A stretch of DNA of 64,000 nucleotides from Massospora cicadina (Eukaryota > Entomophthoromycota > Entomophthoromycetes > Entomophthorales > Entomophthoraceae). The stretch is taken from assembly GCA_022478985.1 (NCBI GenBank), contig JAKSZP010012114.1, forward strand, positions 1 through 64,000. The letters run 5' to 3'. The notes under the pieces are model-generated. The model had not been told where the DNA came from. It did not search any database and was given only the letters and a program-made list of their open reading frames with translations. Below are positions 23,161 through 35,743 of this stretch, one piece after another; the first letter of the stretch is position 1, and the number at the start of each line of letters is the position of its first letter. Made by a program: the position numbers and the translations under genes.

Positions 23161-24549
23161 AAAGAGCCTATCTGAGGATTAATGGCTAGTAAACTTTTGT
23201 GGGGGATTTGAAGTGAAGCAAGCCGAAGAGTTTGCTGCGGCCAATCTCAGGGCTACTCAATGCTTTAAGGTTTTTTATTCTAGCGCTTGGCTTTCCATAG
23301 AGGAGCTGACCTCCAAGATTTGTTTAGTTAGCTGCCCAATATAAAAGTAAGAAAGCTGAAGTTCTTTATTTTCTTGGATAGGTAGGGGTACTTTGACTTC
23401 AGCAGAAAAGCTAACACATAGCATCCTCAGGTGCTAGGCATAAAATTAGAGCTAGTAAAAGAGCCATGAGGCACTTGATTGTCGTCATCATAAGGAGCCT
23501 CCTGCCCTATAATAACTTATCTTTTGCTAACCTACGTAGGAAGATGCGACGAGTATCCACAGTATGGTTGTTTCTCTTGCAAAAAGTGCAGTAGAATTTG
23601 GGGGTAGGCGACTTGGGAAGTAACCGCTAGCACTTGGGGCTGAGGCTTATTGTTAAAAGAGTGAGGGGTCCAGTGCTTTTGAGTAGATTGGCTGGAATCT
23701 CCAAAATGGCTTCTTTGATATGGAGATGAGACGCCCAGTTATATTTTTTACAGCTTTAAGATAAAGTGGAATATTAGGCATAATTTTAAATGCCGAGAAT
23801 GAGGCAGTGATAGCATCATCTAAAGTAAGACATTTTCTGGTGAACAACGTTTAAGCCTCAAGGTAAAAACACTGAGTAAACAAAGTGATGGTTTCTCCCC
23901 AATTAAATCTTATGCCCATAAAAGTTTGCTTTTGGTTGAATAAAGTTAGATCACTCCTGAATTTTGAAGCAAGGCAGCCTTAGCATCATCCCAAGTTTAT
24001 TAATGCTTGAGATGAGATACCATAATATCTTGAGCTACATGACTAAGACAGTTGGTTAGGTGCTTGAGTTAATGGGGTCAAGGGCTTCTTCCATAGAACA
24101 TCTGTAACAAAATAGGAAAAAGAAGATACTCCCTTTTCCTGGGACTTATTTCTCTTTGAGAGACGGTTTGAATGTGCCACTAGGGGAGGGGTTAATGGTC
24201 AAATTATGTGAATGGACACTGGGGTGCATTTTCACCTTGAAGAGGAGCTGCTATTGCTAGGAAATACGTGAGGGTTGAGAGCGTCCATCTGACTTTTTAA
24301 GTCGTTGATATTTTCAATTGTTGAATCTACCCGCTCATGGGCAGCATGAAGGGCCAATTTAATGGCAACAAGCGGGGTTAACTAAAAAATTTCTCTACTT
24401 AGCTCATTAGTTGCATCAAGAAATTTTGTGTTGATGTTGAATGGCAAGAAATATTTTATAAACTCACATATCACAGAGGGGAATTTTTCCACAAACTTAA
24501 GACGTTCCTGATCCAGAGAGGGATCTAATGCTAGATTGTTATTGCTCAT
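23161..24549 (-). pseudogene. element B gag
   Basis: Start ATG 24549-24547 gives MSNNNLALDPSLDQERLKFV, open to about 24382. The capsid-like middle covers 23653-24300. A zinc knuckle near 23595-23550 reads CTFCKRNNHTVDTR, where the last Cys ligand is Arg. Low GC and many stops. Confidence 0.65.
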
Positions 24550-24609
24550 TGTATAATAGTTACACCGTGAACTCAAAGTAAACCTGGCAGGGAGTCCAGT
24601 TTTTGTTGG

Positions 24610-25543
24610 GACTAAGTGGTTTAGACCATTTGCCCCTTTATTTTTGAGGCCAGGGAACTTAAAGTTCCTGGGGTGCTGTATTATAAGGTTTTATTTTCCT
24701 TGGTCAGAAAGTCTTCACTCAGTATAAGTTTCTTGAGTGATGAATCCTAATTATTATTTCATCCCTATATAATCTAGAGGTAGGACAATTTTGCTTAAAA
24801 ATGGCAAAAGAGAGAGTAATCTTTATTTGCTTAGAATACAAAATCATAAGGGAGTTCAGGGAGGCTTTTTGGTAAATCTTCAAGTGGTCCAAGCTAAGAT
24901 CTATAATTGTTATGAATTTGGGATTCTGTGGCAGGCTAATCATCTTGGTCAAATAGGATTCACTTGCCGCATAGATTGGGTTTAATCCTCAAGATTAGGA
25001 GGTTTTAAGCGATCATTATTTGACCAAATTAGGCGGGGTTGTCCCCAATATCAATTGGGCTTGAAATTAGTTGGGGATCATCCCTGATAATTAGAGGGCT
25101 TGAAATTCATTGGGGATTATCCCCCATACTGGTTTCAGCTAGTAAAAAGGATCAGGTTAGATTCCTATCATCTGACTCATGCAATTCTTTGACTCAGGAA
25201 GGAGTCCAACAAACATATGAATACATTCAGCAGAATCTGGTAAACTCATTTCATTTAAATTCCAAAATTCATGGAAAGAATGGAGATTTATATTGGAATC
25301 ATCTGGGAAAATGCAACTAATTGATTTCAATCAGCGTTTACCTAGATTGTCTAATAGGTTACAAATTTCTCCATTATCAGAAATAGAATCCTAAGAGCTA
25401 CCCACATATAAATCTCTATCTTCATACCAGAACCTAAATCTTGACATATAATTGCTCAGGGATTTTCAACGTCAGTCCAATATTGACCACTTTCTGCATA
25501 TCAGGCAGTATGGTCAAGTCCTTTTTTACTTGTATTGAAGTCC
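24610..25543 (-). repeat. probable 5' LTR of element B
   Basis: Non-coding block just upstream (minus sense) of B gag. It contains repeated GGGGAT-ATCCCC-type inverted repeats (25047-25126, including TTGGGGATTATCCCCCAT), the feature found in the other LTRs here. Its 3' LTR partner would lie left of the window, so the ends are not proved. Confidence 0.45.
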
Positions 25544-27400
25544 TTTTTTAGTAAAGTGGTTCCCAACTCAAGAGGGGGTCCTCGATGAATCTTTATTTAC
25601 AGGTGCTAAACAAAGGGATAGTTGGATAAAAGGTTTCTAGAATGGTATCGCGGTGTTAGCTTAAGCATCCATCATAGAAGTGGAATAGGGTTTGAGGTGA
25701 TTTTCATATGGCGCTATCTTCAGGTGGCGAGAAAAGGCAGAAAAAAGGTGTTGTAGCGTCAGCTACATGAGGAAGAAAGAGAAAGAGGTAAGAGTTCTCC
25801 TTATCAATGATGACAGTGGTATGCATTAACTTGCCATATTGAGCAATTTGAAATTCAGCAAAGTTTATAAGATCAGGCACACAAATTAAGAATTTGATGC
25901 GTTTGCATGTTTTGAGGTAGTTGGGGTCATAAAGCAAAAATCTTGCTGTGTCAATGCACACATGGCCAGCTGCAAAAGCTAGCTCTTTGATATTGAATAT
26001 GGCATTTTTGGAGAAATCTGTAGGTAAGTTAGGTAAAGGAAGGCCCTCACAAAGTGGCTCACCCGCCTTATGGAGGGCTTAGTGGAGGATGGAGTTGGTG
26101 AGGCAGTGGCTGCATCAACAGCCTTTTAATAATTTTGTTTTGTAAGCATGGAAACCTCTACAAAGATGGAAATAGCAGCGGAAATTTGAATTTGGGGGTC
26201 AAGTAAAAAAATTTCAACCAGGCAAAGTAAGGATTAATTCTACAAGTAATTTCATTATTATCAAACCATTCAAGGGCATCAAATGGATTTGAAATGGGAA
26301 TCTCTGGGCCAGCGATAGTAATTAGTGGGGGTGCAGGAGCTGATAATTATGCATAGTGGACCACAGCAATTTAGCCAGAGCATATGTAGCTATCAGCTCA
26401 GGAATGGTTGAGGCTATCAACACTTGGTGGGGCGGAGCAGTGGGAGCAGCACTTGCAGTAGTTAATGCTTGAGAGGAAATTTAATCCTCATGTGGAAAAA
26501 CAAGTAAAAATTGAGTCGGGGCTTATGCCAGAGGGAGGAGCAGTGGAAACAACTTTGGCGGAAAGAGCTGGGCACTTGCACTTTAAGTGGTCAATAGTGA
26601 AGAACATGGGGAAACGGCGCAGCCGTTTTTGATGCATGCCAAAAGGGATGATCTGAGGCGGATCTGATCAAATTCCAGGGGTATTTCAGGTGGGTGTTGT
26701 GACAGAAAGGGCAGATCGTCACAAACATGTGAGGCCCAGCAAGATTATTGGGGCCACTTGGCACCACGAACTGCAGCATGGAGTCAGCACCATAGGCAGC
26801 CAAGCCCTCTGTTAGCTCTAGGCAGAGGCGTTTGGGGGAGAGGTGGGAAGGCAAGCTTGCGAACTGAAGCACCAGTATGGCCTCATCCAGAAAGTGAGTT
26901 CTGATAGTTGGTATCAGTGTATTTTTATAAATCATTAGAAGCTGTGCTGCCATCATGGCGCGGGCTTCACTAAGAGAAGCCATCATTTAAGTACCCCTTG
27001 AATGGGTAGAAATTTAAAATCTGGCAGGTTTGTAAATTGCCGTGGCCATCTTGATGATGGAAGCTTTCACATAGAGGAAGAGTTTCCCTTACTTGACCCA
27101 AAGGGCAAAACTTAGGTTGCTCCAAGGGGGCATCAAAAGGCTTCTGAGAACCACCTGAAAGCATTCAAGGTTTTGGTCTAGGTCCTGAGGTGGAACGCAG
27201 CGAATGGTATTATTTGTGGGGCCAGCTGGGCCAGCCTAGGGGTGTTTCAGTGGTGGATAATAAATACCAGGAGGTGACACACTGCCACCCCACGTGGGGG
27301 CAGCAGGCATTGCTTTAGTTGACATAGGCTAGGTTTTGCAAGGGAAAGAGCCAGTTGAGTGTAAATAACACTTAAAATTCAAATTTGATCAAGTAAGAGA
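25544..27400 (-). mobile_element. family X retroposon, full-size copy
   Basis: Minus-strand unit with a 5' leader (about 27400-27326), one long coding region, a 3' UTR with AATAAAGAT and a terminus GAGTTGGGAACCACTTTACTAAAAAA at 25544. The last 300 bases of coding sequence and 3' UTR match the truncated copy at 2874-3242. No introns are evident and it looks like a reverse-transcribed mRNA-like unit. I could not find a convincing target duplication; the 5' boundary is approximate. Confidence 0.6.
25700..27325 (-). pseudogene. ORF of family X (unknown protein, about 540 residues)
   Basis: Presumed start ATG 27325-27323 (MSTKAMPAAPTWGGSVSPPG, proline-rich). An open part at 26986-26591 includes MMASLSEARAMMAAQLLMIY and ICPFCHNTHLKYPWNL, a Cys-X2-Cys-X3-His cluster. 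Further fragments are FDALEWFDNNEITCRINPYF (about 26290) and VCIDTARFLLYDPNYLKTCK (25955), then CVPDLINFAEFQIAQYGKLM. The frame is broken by stops and shifts. I do not recognise the family. Size, single ORF and proline-rich N-terminus could also fit an integrated dsRNA-virus capsid gene (partitivirus-like), but that is a weak guess. Confidence 0.5.
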
Positions 27401-29617
27401 TCAAAACAAAAGATATCTTAGATCAAAATTCCTCAGATTTGCTCATACATTTCAGTAGCGGCTGGATCACTTTTTAACTAGTATATAACTAACTGAAATG
27501 ATCATCTTTATACATCACTTCTTATCGATTATTTTCCTGTTGAGGAGATAATCCCCTTTTGATGATAATTAATGGCAGCTTATGGACCAAAATCATCAAA
27601 GTATTCTCCTTAAAGTTGCACTTTACTCCTACTTTTGCATGAAGACATTGCTGATAAGAATACATTAATTTTTATTAGGTAGGATGATAGCAAGTTCAGA
27701 CATAACTAGAGTTGCAAAATTAATGAGTAAGGCACTATAAGACCAACAGGAAGTAGTGGGGTTAGGATCAGCTGTACCATACTGCTTTGATGTGCTATAA
27801 ATAATGAAATAAGACGTTTTACCAATATGGTAGAAATGATGTTGATTGGAGCGCCACTATCAACAATGGCCCTTACTTTTACTTAGTTAACTAAAATGTC
27901 AGAATAAGTATTATCAAAGTATTATGAAATTTTTTTTATTAAATCAGAGCAGCATCATTAGCCAAATCCAGAGTGTGAATAATTTTAGCGGACCATCTAG
28001 TACTAAAAAATAATTTTAGCGGATATATCAGGAATTATTCTTTGATAGCAGCAATGGAAATTAAAAAGCTAACATCTCTTAAATTTAGATTTTAGAAGTT
28101 CATCTTTATCATCAGCATTTTAGGCTTTTTCTGATAATTAGTGAGTGTAGGGTCGAGTAACCTCTGATATAATTTTGTAATTAATAGCCATTGCTTTAAC
28201 TTGAGTCATCACATTGATATTTGGGCCCATGCTCTGCTGAGAAGAAGTGTAAACAGGTTCATCAGCAAATAGGTTAGAGTGTCTATAGTTGGAGCCCATC
28301 TGGTGAAATTGGGCAACCTGCAGATCTAGAATGTTCTTCATTTAGACTGAAGGGCCTTTTCCTGACTCTTCATAGGCATCTTTTTTCATGACAAAGTTCA
28401 CCTAAATCCTTTGGTTTCTTGATCAAGCACTGAGCAGCATATTGTCCAAAATTTTCGCATCTGTTACAAGTGATATGCAACATATCACTAGGCCATTTTG
28501 GTCCATCAGGTTTTTTTTCCATTTTTTTTGGCAAATTTATTTATGGTTCAGGGTTCTTTCCAAGTTTTGAATTGAAATGCATTTGTTTAAAACTTCAATT
28601 TTGGTGCATCAAAAATTGAGGCCAACACTTTAAGGAGCACCACTATCTGATAGGTGGTAGAGTTGTTGAAAATGCTGATGCCATAGAGCAGTGTAGATCC
28701 TGATAAGTTTAGAGCATTGCCTTCATTTCAAAATGAGCGTCAAAATCACTCATGCTATTAGCTCCCATCAAAAATGGCACCTCTTCATAGAAATAATCGG
28801 CAAATTCCCCATGATTTCATCTTTAGAATTTTATTCCCATAAACCCTTGTTTTTGGTTAGCCATTCATTCAGAGCTACCGAATTCCTTCATAATTGCATT
28901 TTTCGCCTCATTATATGGCCAATTTTTCCCCTTCAAATAAGGCAATACCAAAGTCAGACAAGTGATATTTTAACAATTGATAATATTAACAGTTTTTTTG
29001 GTGATCACTGCAACCAAACATGGTCATTTCAAAGAGTCTGAAGAAGCCAGGGCATTATCCAAATAAAATGTTAGCAATTTCTGGTGGCCCAAAATACATT
29101 ATTATATACAGGCTCTTTTGCAGGACGAGAAGCATGGCTAGCCATTCTGGAGCCAGTAGTGTGTTGTTGAAGATCATTGCTAAAATAGTGGCATAAGCAC
29201 TTGGGATATTTTTGTTGGGCTGAATTCTCTCCATACTACTATCATCTTCAATTAGGTCCTGATCCCCAATTTTGGTTTTTGCATGAAAACAAGTATATTG
29301 ATGTTTTCCATCTCTTATACCTGTTTTTGAGCTGCCCATGGTTCTCTTAGAATACCTAATCGTTCCAAATTCTGTTTATAATGTAACTTTGGACATGAGT
29401 AGATCCTTCTCAACTTTAGTAGTTTGTTGTTCTTATTTAGAAAATTTCCCAAATAATTCATTGTTAACTTCTTTAACAAGGTTGGCTTCTTCTTTCACCT
29501 TGGTAATGAGATCCTCAATTTTGATATATAAGCCTGAGCTGCCAACATCAGGGTAGTCTGGTTCACGCTCTCCAGATCCTTCCACAGCTGATGGATCTCA
29601 CCCTGAACGGAGGACAT
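27400..29617 (-). pseudogene. element G gag and protease (Gypsy 5' half)
   Basis: Gag starts at ATG 29617-29615 (MSSVQGEIHQLWKDLESVNQ); an open part lies at 29055-29339. The zinc knuckle CNRCENFGQYAAQC at about 28468-28427 has Tyr at the His position. The protease near 27890-27850 reads VRAIVDSGAPINIIS with a usable DSG active site, unusual among the copies here. A 16-bp X insertion is at 27993-28008. RT and integrase of this copy are not present next to it: the sequence ends at the X retroposon near 27400. Confidence 0.7.
27993..28008 (+). mobile_element. 16-bp family X insertion in element G
   Basis: Insert CCATCTAGTACTAAAA between perfect 15-bp duplications AATAATTTTAGCGGA (27978-27992 and 28009-28023). 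It is the shortest X event in the window. Confidence 0.9.
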
Positions 29618-29651
29618 GGTGTTATTCTTCAACAAGACTCAACTACCCCTA

Positions 29652-29662
29652 TAATGAGCACC
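29652..29662 (-). promoter_or_regulatory. primer-binding site of element G
   Basis: Minus-strand TGGTGCTCATT matches the TGGTGCTCACTAC site of C and E with a late difference, 35 bases before the gag start and next to the LTR-like block. Confidence 0.6.
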
Positions 29663-29663
29663 A

Positions 29664-30726
29664 AGTATAAACTTTTTGGTAGTTTACGGCACAGGTTGGG
29701 TGTAAAATTATAAGGACACTAGTTGTATGGCGGCAACTAGTTAATGTTTTCTTCAGTGTAAGTAGCTTAAGCCCCACTATGGTAAATTATAACTTTAGAA
29801 AAGCAACTATGGAACTTTATTTCCTTCAAACTTCAGTTTAGAAGTAAATATTAGATATACAACAGTTGAATCCCGGTTATATTAGAAAATACTAGGAGTT
29901 TTTTTTAGACAAAGGCGCACGACTTTTAAGCTGACTTACAAAAAATCAAATGATTGCACTCCTAAAACTTTTGACCCTTAGGATTAACTTCCAAATAGTG
30001 ACGGGTTACATTGCCTTTGTAAATCCTCATTAAAGTAGCCTTTATGGATTGGCAGCCATCTCTTTGTGTCAGGAACTGTACACAGATGTTATAGTGTCTG
30101 CGTTGACTGGTAGTGACTACTAATTACTATCAGAACAAGCATTAAAAAGCTTCATTAGCTTCATAAAACAGCCCTAGTTTTCAGCGCCTCTTCTTGACTG
30201 ATCTGCCAAGGCAATCTAACTATTAGCTATCAAGCCTTCATAGAAATACCTATTTGATATCGTTGGGGTTAATCCCCAACAAAACATAATTAAAACCAAT
30301 CATTGGATAAATCCTTTGGTTATTTAAGATTAATAATTTAGTCTTAACCATCAACAAACATTAGATTGTTTATTAAAAATCATTGAAATGCTTAATATGT
30401 AAGCGAGATGGATAAATGGTCAACCATAAAAACCAAAAACGGTTTATAAATTCTCTTTATCTTATGTCTGCTGCCATCTAACAAAGCACTGTTCTCATGG
30501 CTGCATGATTTACCAGAAATATTTTGTCAAACTTTCCGTTAGCAAACTCATGTATGCCTGTTTCCCCCAGGTCAGGGATCTCATTATTTCCCAAGTATGG
30601 ATCTTTGATTTCTCCTCTTTCAGGACTCATAATAATGCCAACAGACCTGGTTTAATGAGAATGGGTCCTGAAAAATGTCCATACTCACTTAATTCTTGTT
30701 ACTATCTTCACTACCATACCAGTCCA
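29664..30726 (-). repeat. LTR-like region between G and D
   Basis: About 1.06 kb without coding potential, bounded on one side by G's primer-binding site and on the other by D's polypurine tract (minus strand GAGGAGGGGTAA, 30727-30738). It contains the perfect inverted repeat GTTGGGGTTAATCCCCAAC (30262-30280), as in other LTRs here. One LTR may serve as 3' LTR of D and 5' LTR of G, the structure left by LTR-LTR recombination; two abutting truncated LTRs are the alternative. Confidence 0.5.
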
Positions 30727-31970
30727 TTACCCCTCCTCTAGAGTCATCATGTATGGGCACATGCCCCAAAACACAAGGTCACAGCAGAATTAAAGATGAT
30801 ATTTTGAATATACTATTCTATCTTCTTAATTCTACTGGATAAATTATATATAATTTCCATATATAGTACTCTTCCTTATATTTTTCTGTGTTTTTTATAT
30901 TTATATTATTTTTTTATTTTGTCTTCTTCTTAGATCCAATACTTTAAGTTTTTACTATGGATCCTATTCACAATATTACCATTTGAGATGTTCTTTATTT
31001 CATAGGCGTCTAACACTGACATAAAAAGAACTTCAAATAGGAGTAACAATATGGCGTCCAATTTGTTAATTCAACTATTTTCATGGGTATCACAATAGCT
31101 ACCCTATCACGGACATTATATTTCATGACGCTGTTTGGTTATGATCATCTTGTCATTTGCTCTATTTTTTCTTCAGCGTTGTATCAAAGGCTTGAGATTA
31201 CAATTAGATCATAATCTTGCCAGTCAGGGTAGAATTGCTCAGGACTTATCCTTAAGGTTGGTTCTATTACTTAATATAAAAATGGCGGCAATGCAGCTTT
31301 TTATAATATTTTAAGATTTCAAAAGGTGTTTTTCCTGTTGCTGCACGATGACTGGAATTTTATGCAAAGGTTACTGAGCTTAAGCATGATCCCCAGATGG
31401 ATGTTTACCCCACTTCCAATTTATTAGCGTCACAGCTAGAGTAAAATTACTTTTTCAAGCATTTCATTTGTTTCTGGTCAGTATGTAATGGATACCAGTC
31501 CTCTGATCCACATTAGTTCGTTTAGTTTTGGTATCTTGTGGGAGGTAAAAATGATTTTGTAATCACTAAGAAACACTTGCAGACATCCATGCTGATATAT
31601 TACTTGGTCTAGGATGAATTTAACGAAGCTTGTTGCATCTACCCAACTCAAGGCTTTATTTAAAGCTATCTAGTCAGATGGTCAATTGTAACAATTGTGT
31701 ATATCACTCCCTCAGTATTAACACTAAGTGGTCCCATCACATCAATCAATACCATGTGCCATGTGATCCCAGGGCGCAATAGCCAAAATCCCATTAAATT
31801 CTTGTGGGACTTTTGAAGTTGACTTTCGCAAAATAGGTTAAATAGTCCACCATGTCACAATTTAGCAATTCCCAGTAATAATACTGTCAAAGTTGACCAG
31901 CATTTTCCTCAAACTACCATCCCTACAATCTTGTGCACTGCTTGTAATTGAAGAACATTCTAATAGTTTA
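30727..31970 (-). pseudogene. element D integrase
   Basis: Minus-strand core near 31780-31690: WHMVLIDVMGPLSVNTEGVI then YTIVTIDHLTR, with the first catalytic Asp kept. Decayed core continues to about 31330 (SSHRAATGKTPFEIL) and a poorly legible C-terminal domain runs to the polypurine tract at 30727. The zinc-binding N-terminus is at 31800-31970, broken at 31970 by LINE-2; D resumes at 42628. Confidence 0.75.
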
Positions 31971-31988
31971 GGAATAAATAGTTCTTTT
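31971..31988. repeat. target-site copy 1 (left of LINE-2)
   Basis: GGAATAAATAGTTCTTTT, a slightly diverged version of GGAATAAATATCTCTTT found at 37272, 37311 and 42612. It is the outer left duplication of the stacked insertions. Confidence 0.75.
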
Positions 31989-32117
31989 TGAATTTATTGC
32001 GGGGAAGGCTGACCATGGGATGGACACTTCCGAATATGACTCAGGAAAGATAAACTTAGTACCAGGGGGGCACCCCAGAGAAGCGATGCTATCTCTTGTT
32101 GCCAGCGGGAACGCCAC

Positions 32118-35100
32118 TTATGGGGAGGGGTAGGGAACGTGTGAAGGGGCCGTAGCCACTATTGAGCACGTGTGGAGGAAGGGGTCTGATTTGATGAACC
32201 AGACTGGGAACCAGGAGGAGACCAGCTGCCGGCGACGCGGTGGGAGATATCCAAACATCCATGCTTGAAAGTGGTCCACCAAATGGGACTGGAATCTGTG
32301 GACAGCTTCTGGGAGGGTGGGGATGGAGCCAGTGATGGCATCCAAGACAATCGTGTGGATAGTCCACATGGCGATTGCAACCACCAGAGCACGGAGGGAG
32401 GGTGGAAGGGGAGAGGCCATTGATGAAGCAGACATATCTCTTGACAGACTGAAGGGATGCGTTTGATCCTGACCTAGCAGACGTTGGACTTCGCGCCATA
32501 TCACTTTAGAGGTGGGGCACTTCTCCAGGCGGTGGAACAGCGTTCCATACTGGCCACACACGACACAGGATGAGTGTAAAGCATTAATGCGCTCAGCTGT
32601 ACGATACACCTGCCTCAGGCAGCGCCACACATGGGAGCGGACTTGAGGCTGCAACAGAGGATGATGTGCATTTTTCAGTTAGTCTTTTGGGTCTCAGTGG
32701 AATAAGGGATGTCCATCATGTCCAGGTAGTCCACCCTGGATAGGACTTGGGGTCGAATGGGGATCACGCCATCATGGATGGGTAGCCCCTGTACCTCTTG
32801 TGTGAACTGAGGAGAGGGGCGGCCTCTTCGGGTTGTATGTCCACTAATACAAATTCTCCACTCTGCGCTTCGCATGGAGAGTAGGATTCGTTTGTAGTGG
32901 GTTTTAGTCCCATGAGGATCTGTGGCCGATGTGTGTGATGCGAGGTATTTTATCAGGGAGTGGGGGTTTGATGGATTGTTGAGGCCCAAGGCTCGGGAGA
33001 AGTTAGAGTGGGCCGTGCGGGACCAGTGTTGGGATGGGAGTGTAGGAGCAGTGACGGCCGCGATCCAGGTGCCCAGGATCTTGGCAGCATGGGCTTTGAA
33101 GTCAAGCAGGCCCATGCCACCTTGATGATGAGGGCCAAACATTACCTCTAGTCATACTGGTGGAGGGCGGCCTGACCAAAGCCATCCTTGTAGCAAAGCA
33201 TACAGGGATTTGAAGAAGCTTGGGGAGAAGGGGATGGCATGGGCTCCGAACCAGACTTTGGATAGGAGCATAGAGTTGGCAAGAACAACCCTTCCAGTGA
33301 GGGTAGTAGGGTGGGCTCTGAGAGAATCGGTTTGCTTCGTCACGTTGTCCAGTATATGGCACTCCATTACTTCTGACACATATCCACCTGCCTCCATCCA
33401 CACGCCCAGATGGCGCACCGGTCCTATGGTAGGACGTGGCACAAAGGGGAGCACCAGTGGAGCGGTGTGTTTTGAGTTAGTAAGGCGTGGATGTGGGAAA
33501 GCAGATGGGCCGGGTTGAGAACTACTTTCTGGGGCCCAGCAGTTCTGAAACCGACCAAGGAGGATGATTTCGGTTTTGGAGGCGTTTAGTGCCGTGTTGC
33601 TTACCCGGGAATATTCCTGGATGAGGGCTTCAAGCGCACGTGCATCTTTGTTATTAGACACCCCCACCACGCAATCATCTGCAAATGCCATCATCTTGAC
33701 TGGGGTTTGGCCTGGCACATGGACCCCAATGAGGTGGGCATTCACATCTCGCAGTAGTGGGTCAAGGCTGAAGTTTTATAAAAGTGGGCTGAGGGGGTCC
33801 CCTTGTCGCAGGCCCCTTTGAGGGCGGACTACTTCTGTTAGAAAGCCTGGACCATGCACTGCCATTGTTGCAGATTCTGTGAGCAGCATCACCCAGTTTA
33901 TGAAGCGGGGGGTAGGCGGAATTGATGGAGGCAGGCCCTAAGGTATTCCCAGTTTACTCTATCATAGGCCTTTTGTTGGTCCAAGAATACAAGTGCCCCA
34001 GAGGCTATGGACTGACACACATTAGCCACAGAGTGCACGTTATCCCAAATCGACCTTCTGGGGATGAAACTGAATTGTTCTGGGGAGATGGTGGCAGATG
34101 CTATAGTCCCTAACGGTTAGCCATGATTTTTTTAAAATTTTGGTGTCTGTGTTTGTTAGAGAAATGAGGCGCCAGTTGGCTAAGTCAAGCTTATCCCCTT
34201 TCTTGAAGAGTGTGACAGCAAAGGCCTCATGTCCTCCTGGTAGGAGGCGCGTTTCCAACATGCTTTGGTTAAGTGAGGCTAGTAGCAATAGGGATATATA
34301 TTTAAAATATTTTTTTGTAGAACTCATATGGAATGCCATCTGAGCCTGGGCATTTTCAGTTTGGCGCACCGCGAATGGCTGCCCATAATTCATTTGGAGT
34401 AATTAAATTCATTATTTCTGGGTATCAGAAAATGGTGCAGATATGAGCTCGGTCAAGAAATTCTGCCATTTCAGCTGGATGAATTGGTTTGGCTCAGTAT
34501 AACTCAGAGTAATATTTTTGCATTTCGATTGCCACTTTGGCCGGTATGTCCATGATAGAATTATCCAATCTTCACACCTGTGTGCAGGCCACACTCTGGC
34601 ATGGTGCAAAAATTTTTTTTAAAGAAGTATGCGGTGCACTTGTCACCTTTAGTGATGCGTGTGGCCCTGTTTTGGACACAAACCTGATGTTTATGTTGCC
34701 TTTTGAGTGCGTTGAGGTGGGTGGCTGCCTCCACCCACTTCTGGCCCCATGCAGGGCTTTATCCTGTGGCTGGAATGTTGGACTTAAAGTGGGCCAATTC
34801 CACCAGCGCATGCAAGATAACTGTTGATGTGGCTTGTGAGCATCTGGAGGAGAGATGGCGATAGTGGCAGATGGTGTCCTCTTTGAAAGTTGCCCATGTG
34901 GAAATGGGGTCCGCGCAAAACAGTGCAACAAACGATTTCGCCAAAGTTGCCTCTTCCACCCACGTGGAAAATCCTGGTGACGCGAGCTCGGGTGGGCATA
35001 TTTTGCACCAATGTGGGGCCTTTGCAACTAAGACGGGTAAGTGGTATGTTATCGAGACCAGTCAGTGGTCAGAGAATTATATTTTTGTTGTTTTGAAGTG

Positions 35101-35743
35101 GGAGATGTGGGGTTGTAATTTTGCCAGCGTTAGAATAAGGTTGATGCGGGTCATGGACCTTAATTGGCCGTTGTGGAAGTGGGTATGTATCATGTTTTCG
35201 AGCAGTGGGGCATGTCAGGCAGCGCATCCATTAACCCAAGGGTGGCTTTTAGAATGCATAGTTCTACATGACCCTGTGGGGCATGGGGTGAGGGCGGCCA
35301 CCGATCCATTGGTGAGGTTAGCCAACAGTTCATGTCGCCAACTAGGAAAGAATTGGGTGTAGCGGGAGGGATTTGACTGATGAGAAAAATTCCTGATGCT
35401 CATGTGCACCATTTGGGGCGTAGATGTTGATGATTGTGTGCACAACATCAGCCCACGAGAAGGTGACAATGAGCACTCGGCCATTTAGGATTGTTTCTGA
35501 GGATGTGAATTTGAAAAAATTATTTTTCTGAATTAGCACCCCACAGTGCTACGACCAAAAGGATAGGGACGTGATGAGCATTGTTTTCCAAGCTTCCCCA
35601 GAACCTCGTGGACAGTGAGACTCCTGGATGGCCAGGATATCCATGGGTAAATTGTTTTGTAAAAAACTCAGTTTCCTAGCCTGGGATGGGGAGGCCTTGA
35701 GTCTGGCGATATTCAGCATCCCTAGAGTGAAGGTTTCCCCCAT
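32118..35743 (-). pseudogene. LINE-2 ORF2 (endonuclease, RT, zinc finger)
   Basis: Starts at ATG 35743 (MGETFTLGMLNIARLKASPS). Endonuclease motif MDILAIQESHCPRG (about 35650). RT: WRLISLTNTDTKI near 34170, AYDRVNW near 33950, MMAFADDCVVGVSNNKDARA at 33690, ASKTEIILL. C-terminal zinc finger SSCVVCGQYGTLFHRLEKCP near 32570 and ending YPSP at 32118. Catalytic FADD is kept, but frameshifts and stops (for example around 33150, 33800, 34400) split the frame. Confidence 0.82.

Noticed and set aside
25506..25550. AAGTCCTTTTTT direct repeat next to the full-size family X copy as its target duplication
   Set aside because: Both copies lie on the same (3') side; nothing similar was found at the 5' side near 27400, so it is only a local tandem duplication.
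32089..32499. Extra minus-strand ORF overlapping the LINE-2 C-terminus
   Set aside because: A frame shadow of the real ORF2 end at 32118-32654, which has the CVVCGQYG zinc finger.
34871..35362. 163-codon plus-strand ORF
   Set aside because: Antisense to the LINE-2 endonuclease region; the matching stretch in LINE-3 (40225-40626) is similar only because the DNA is.
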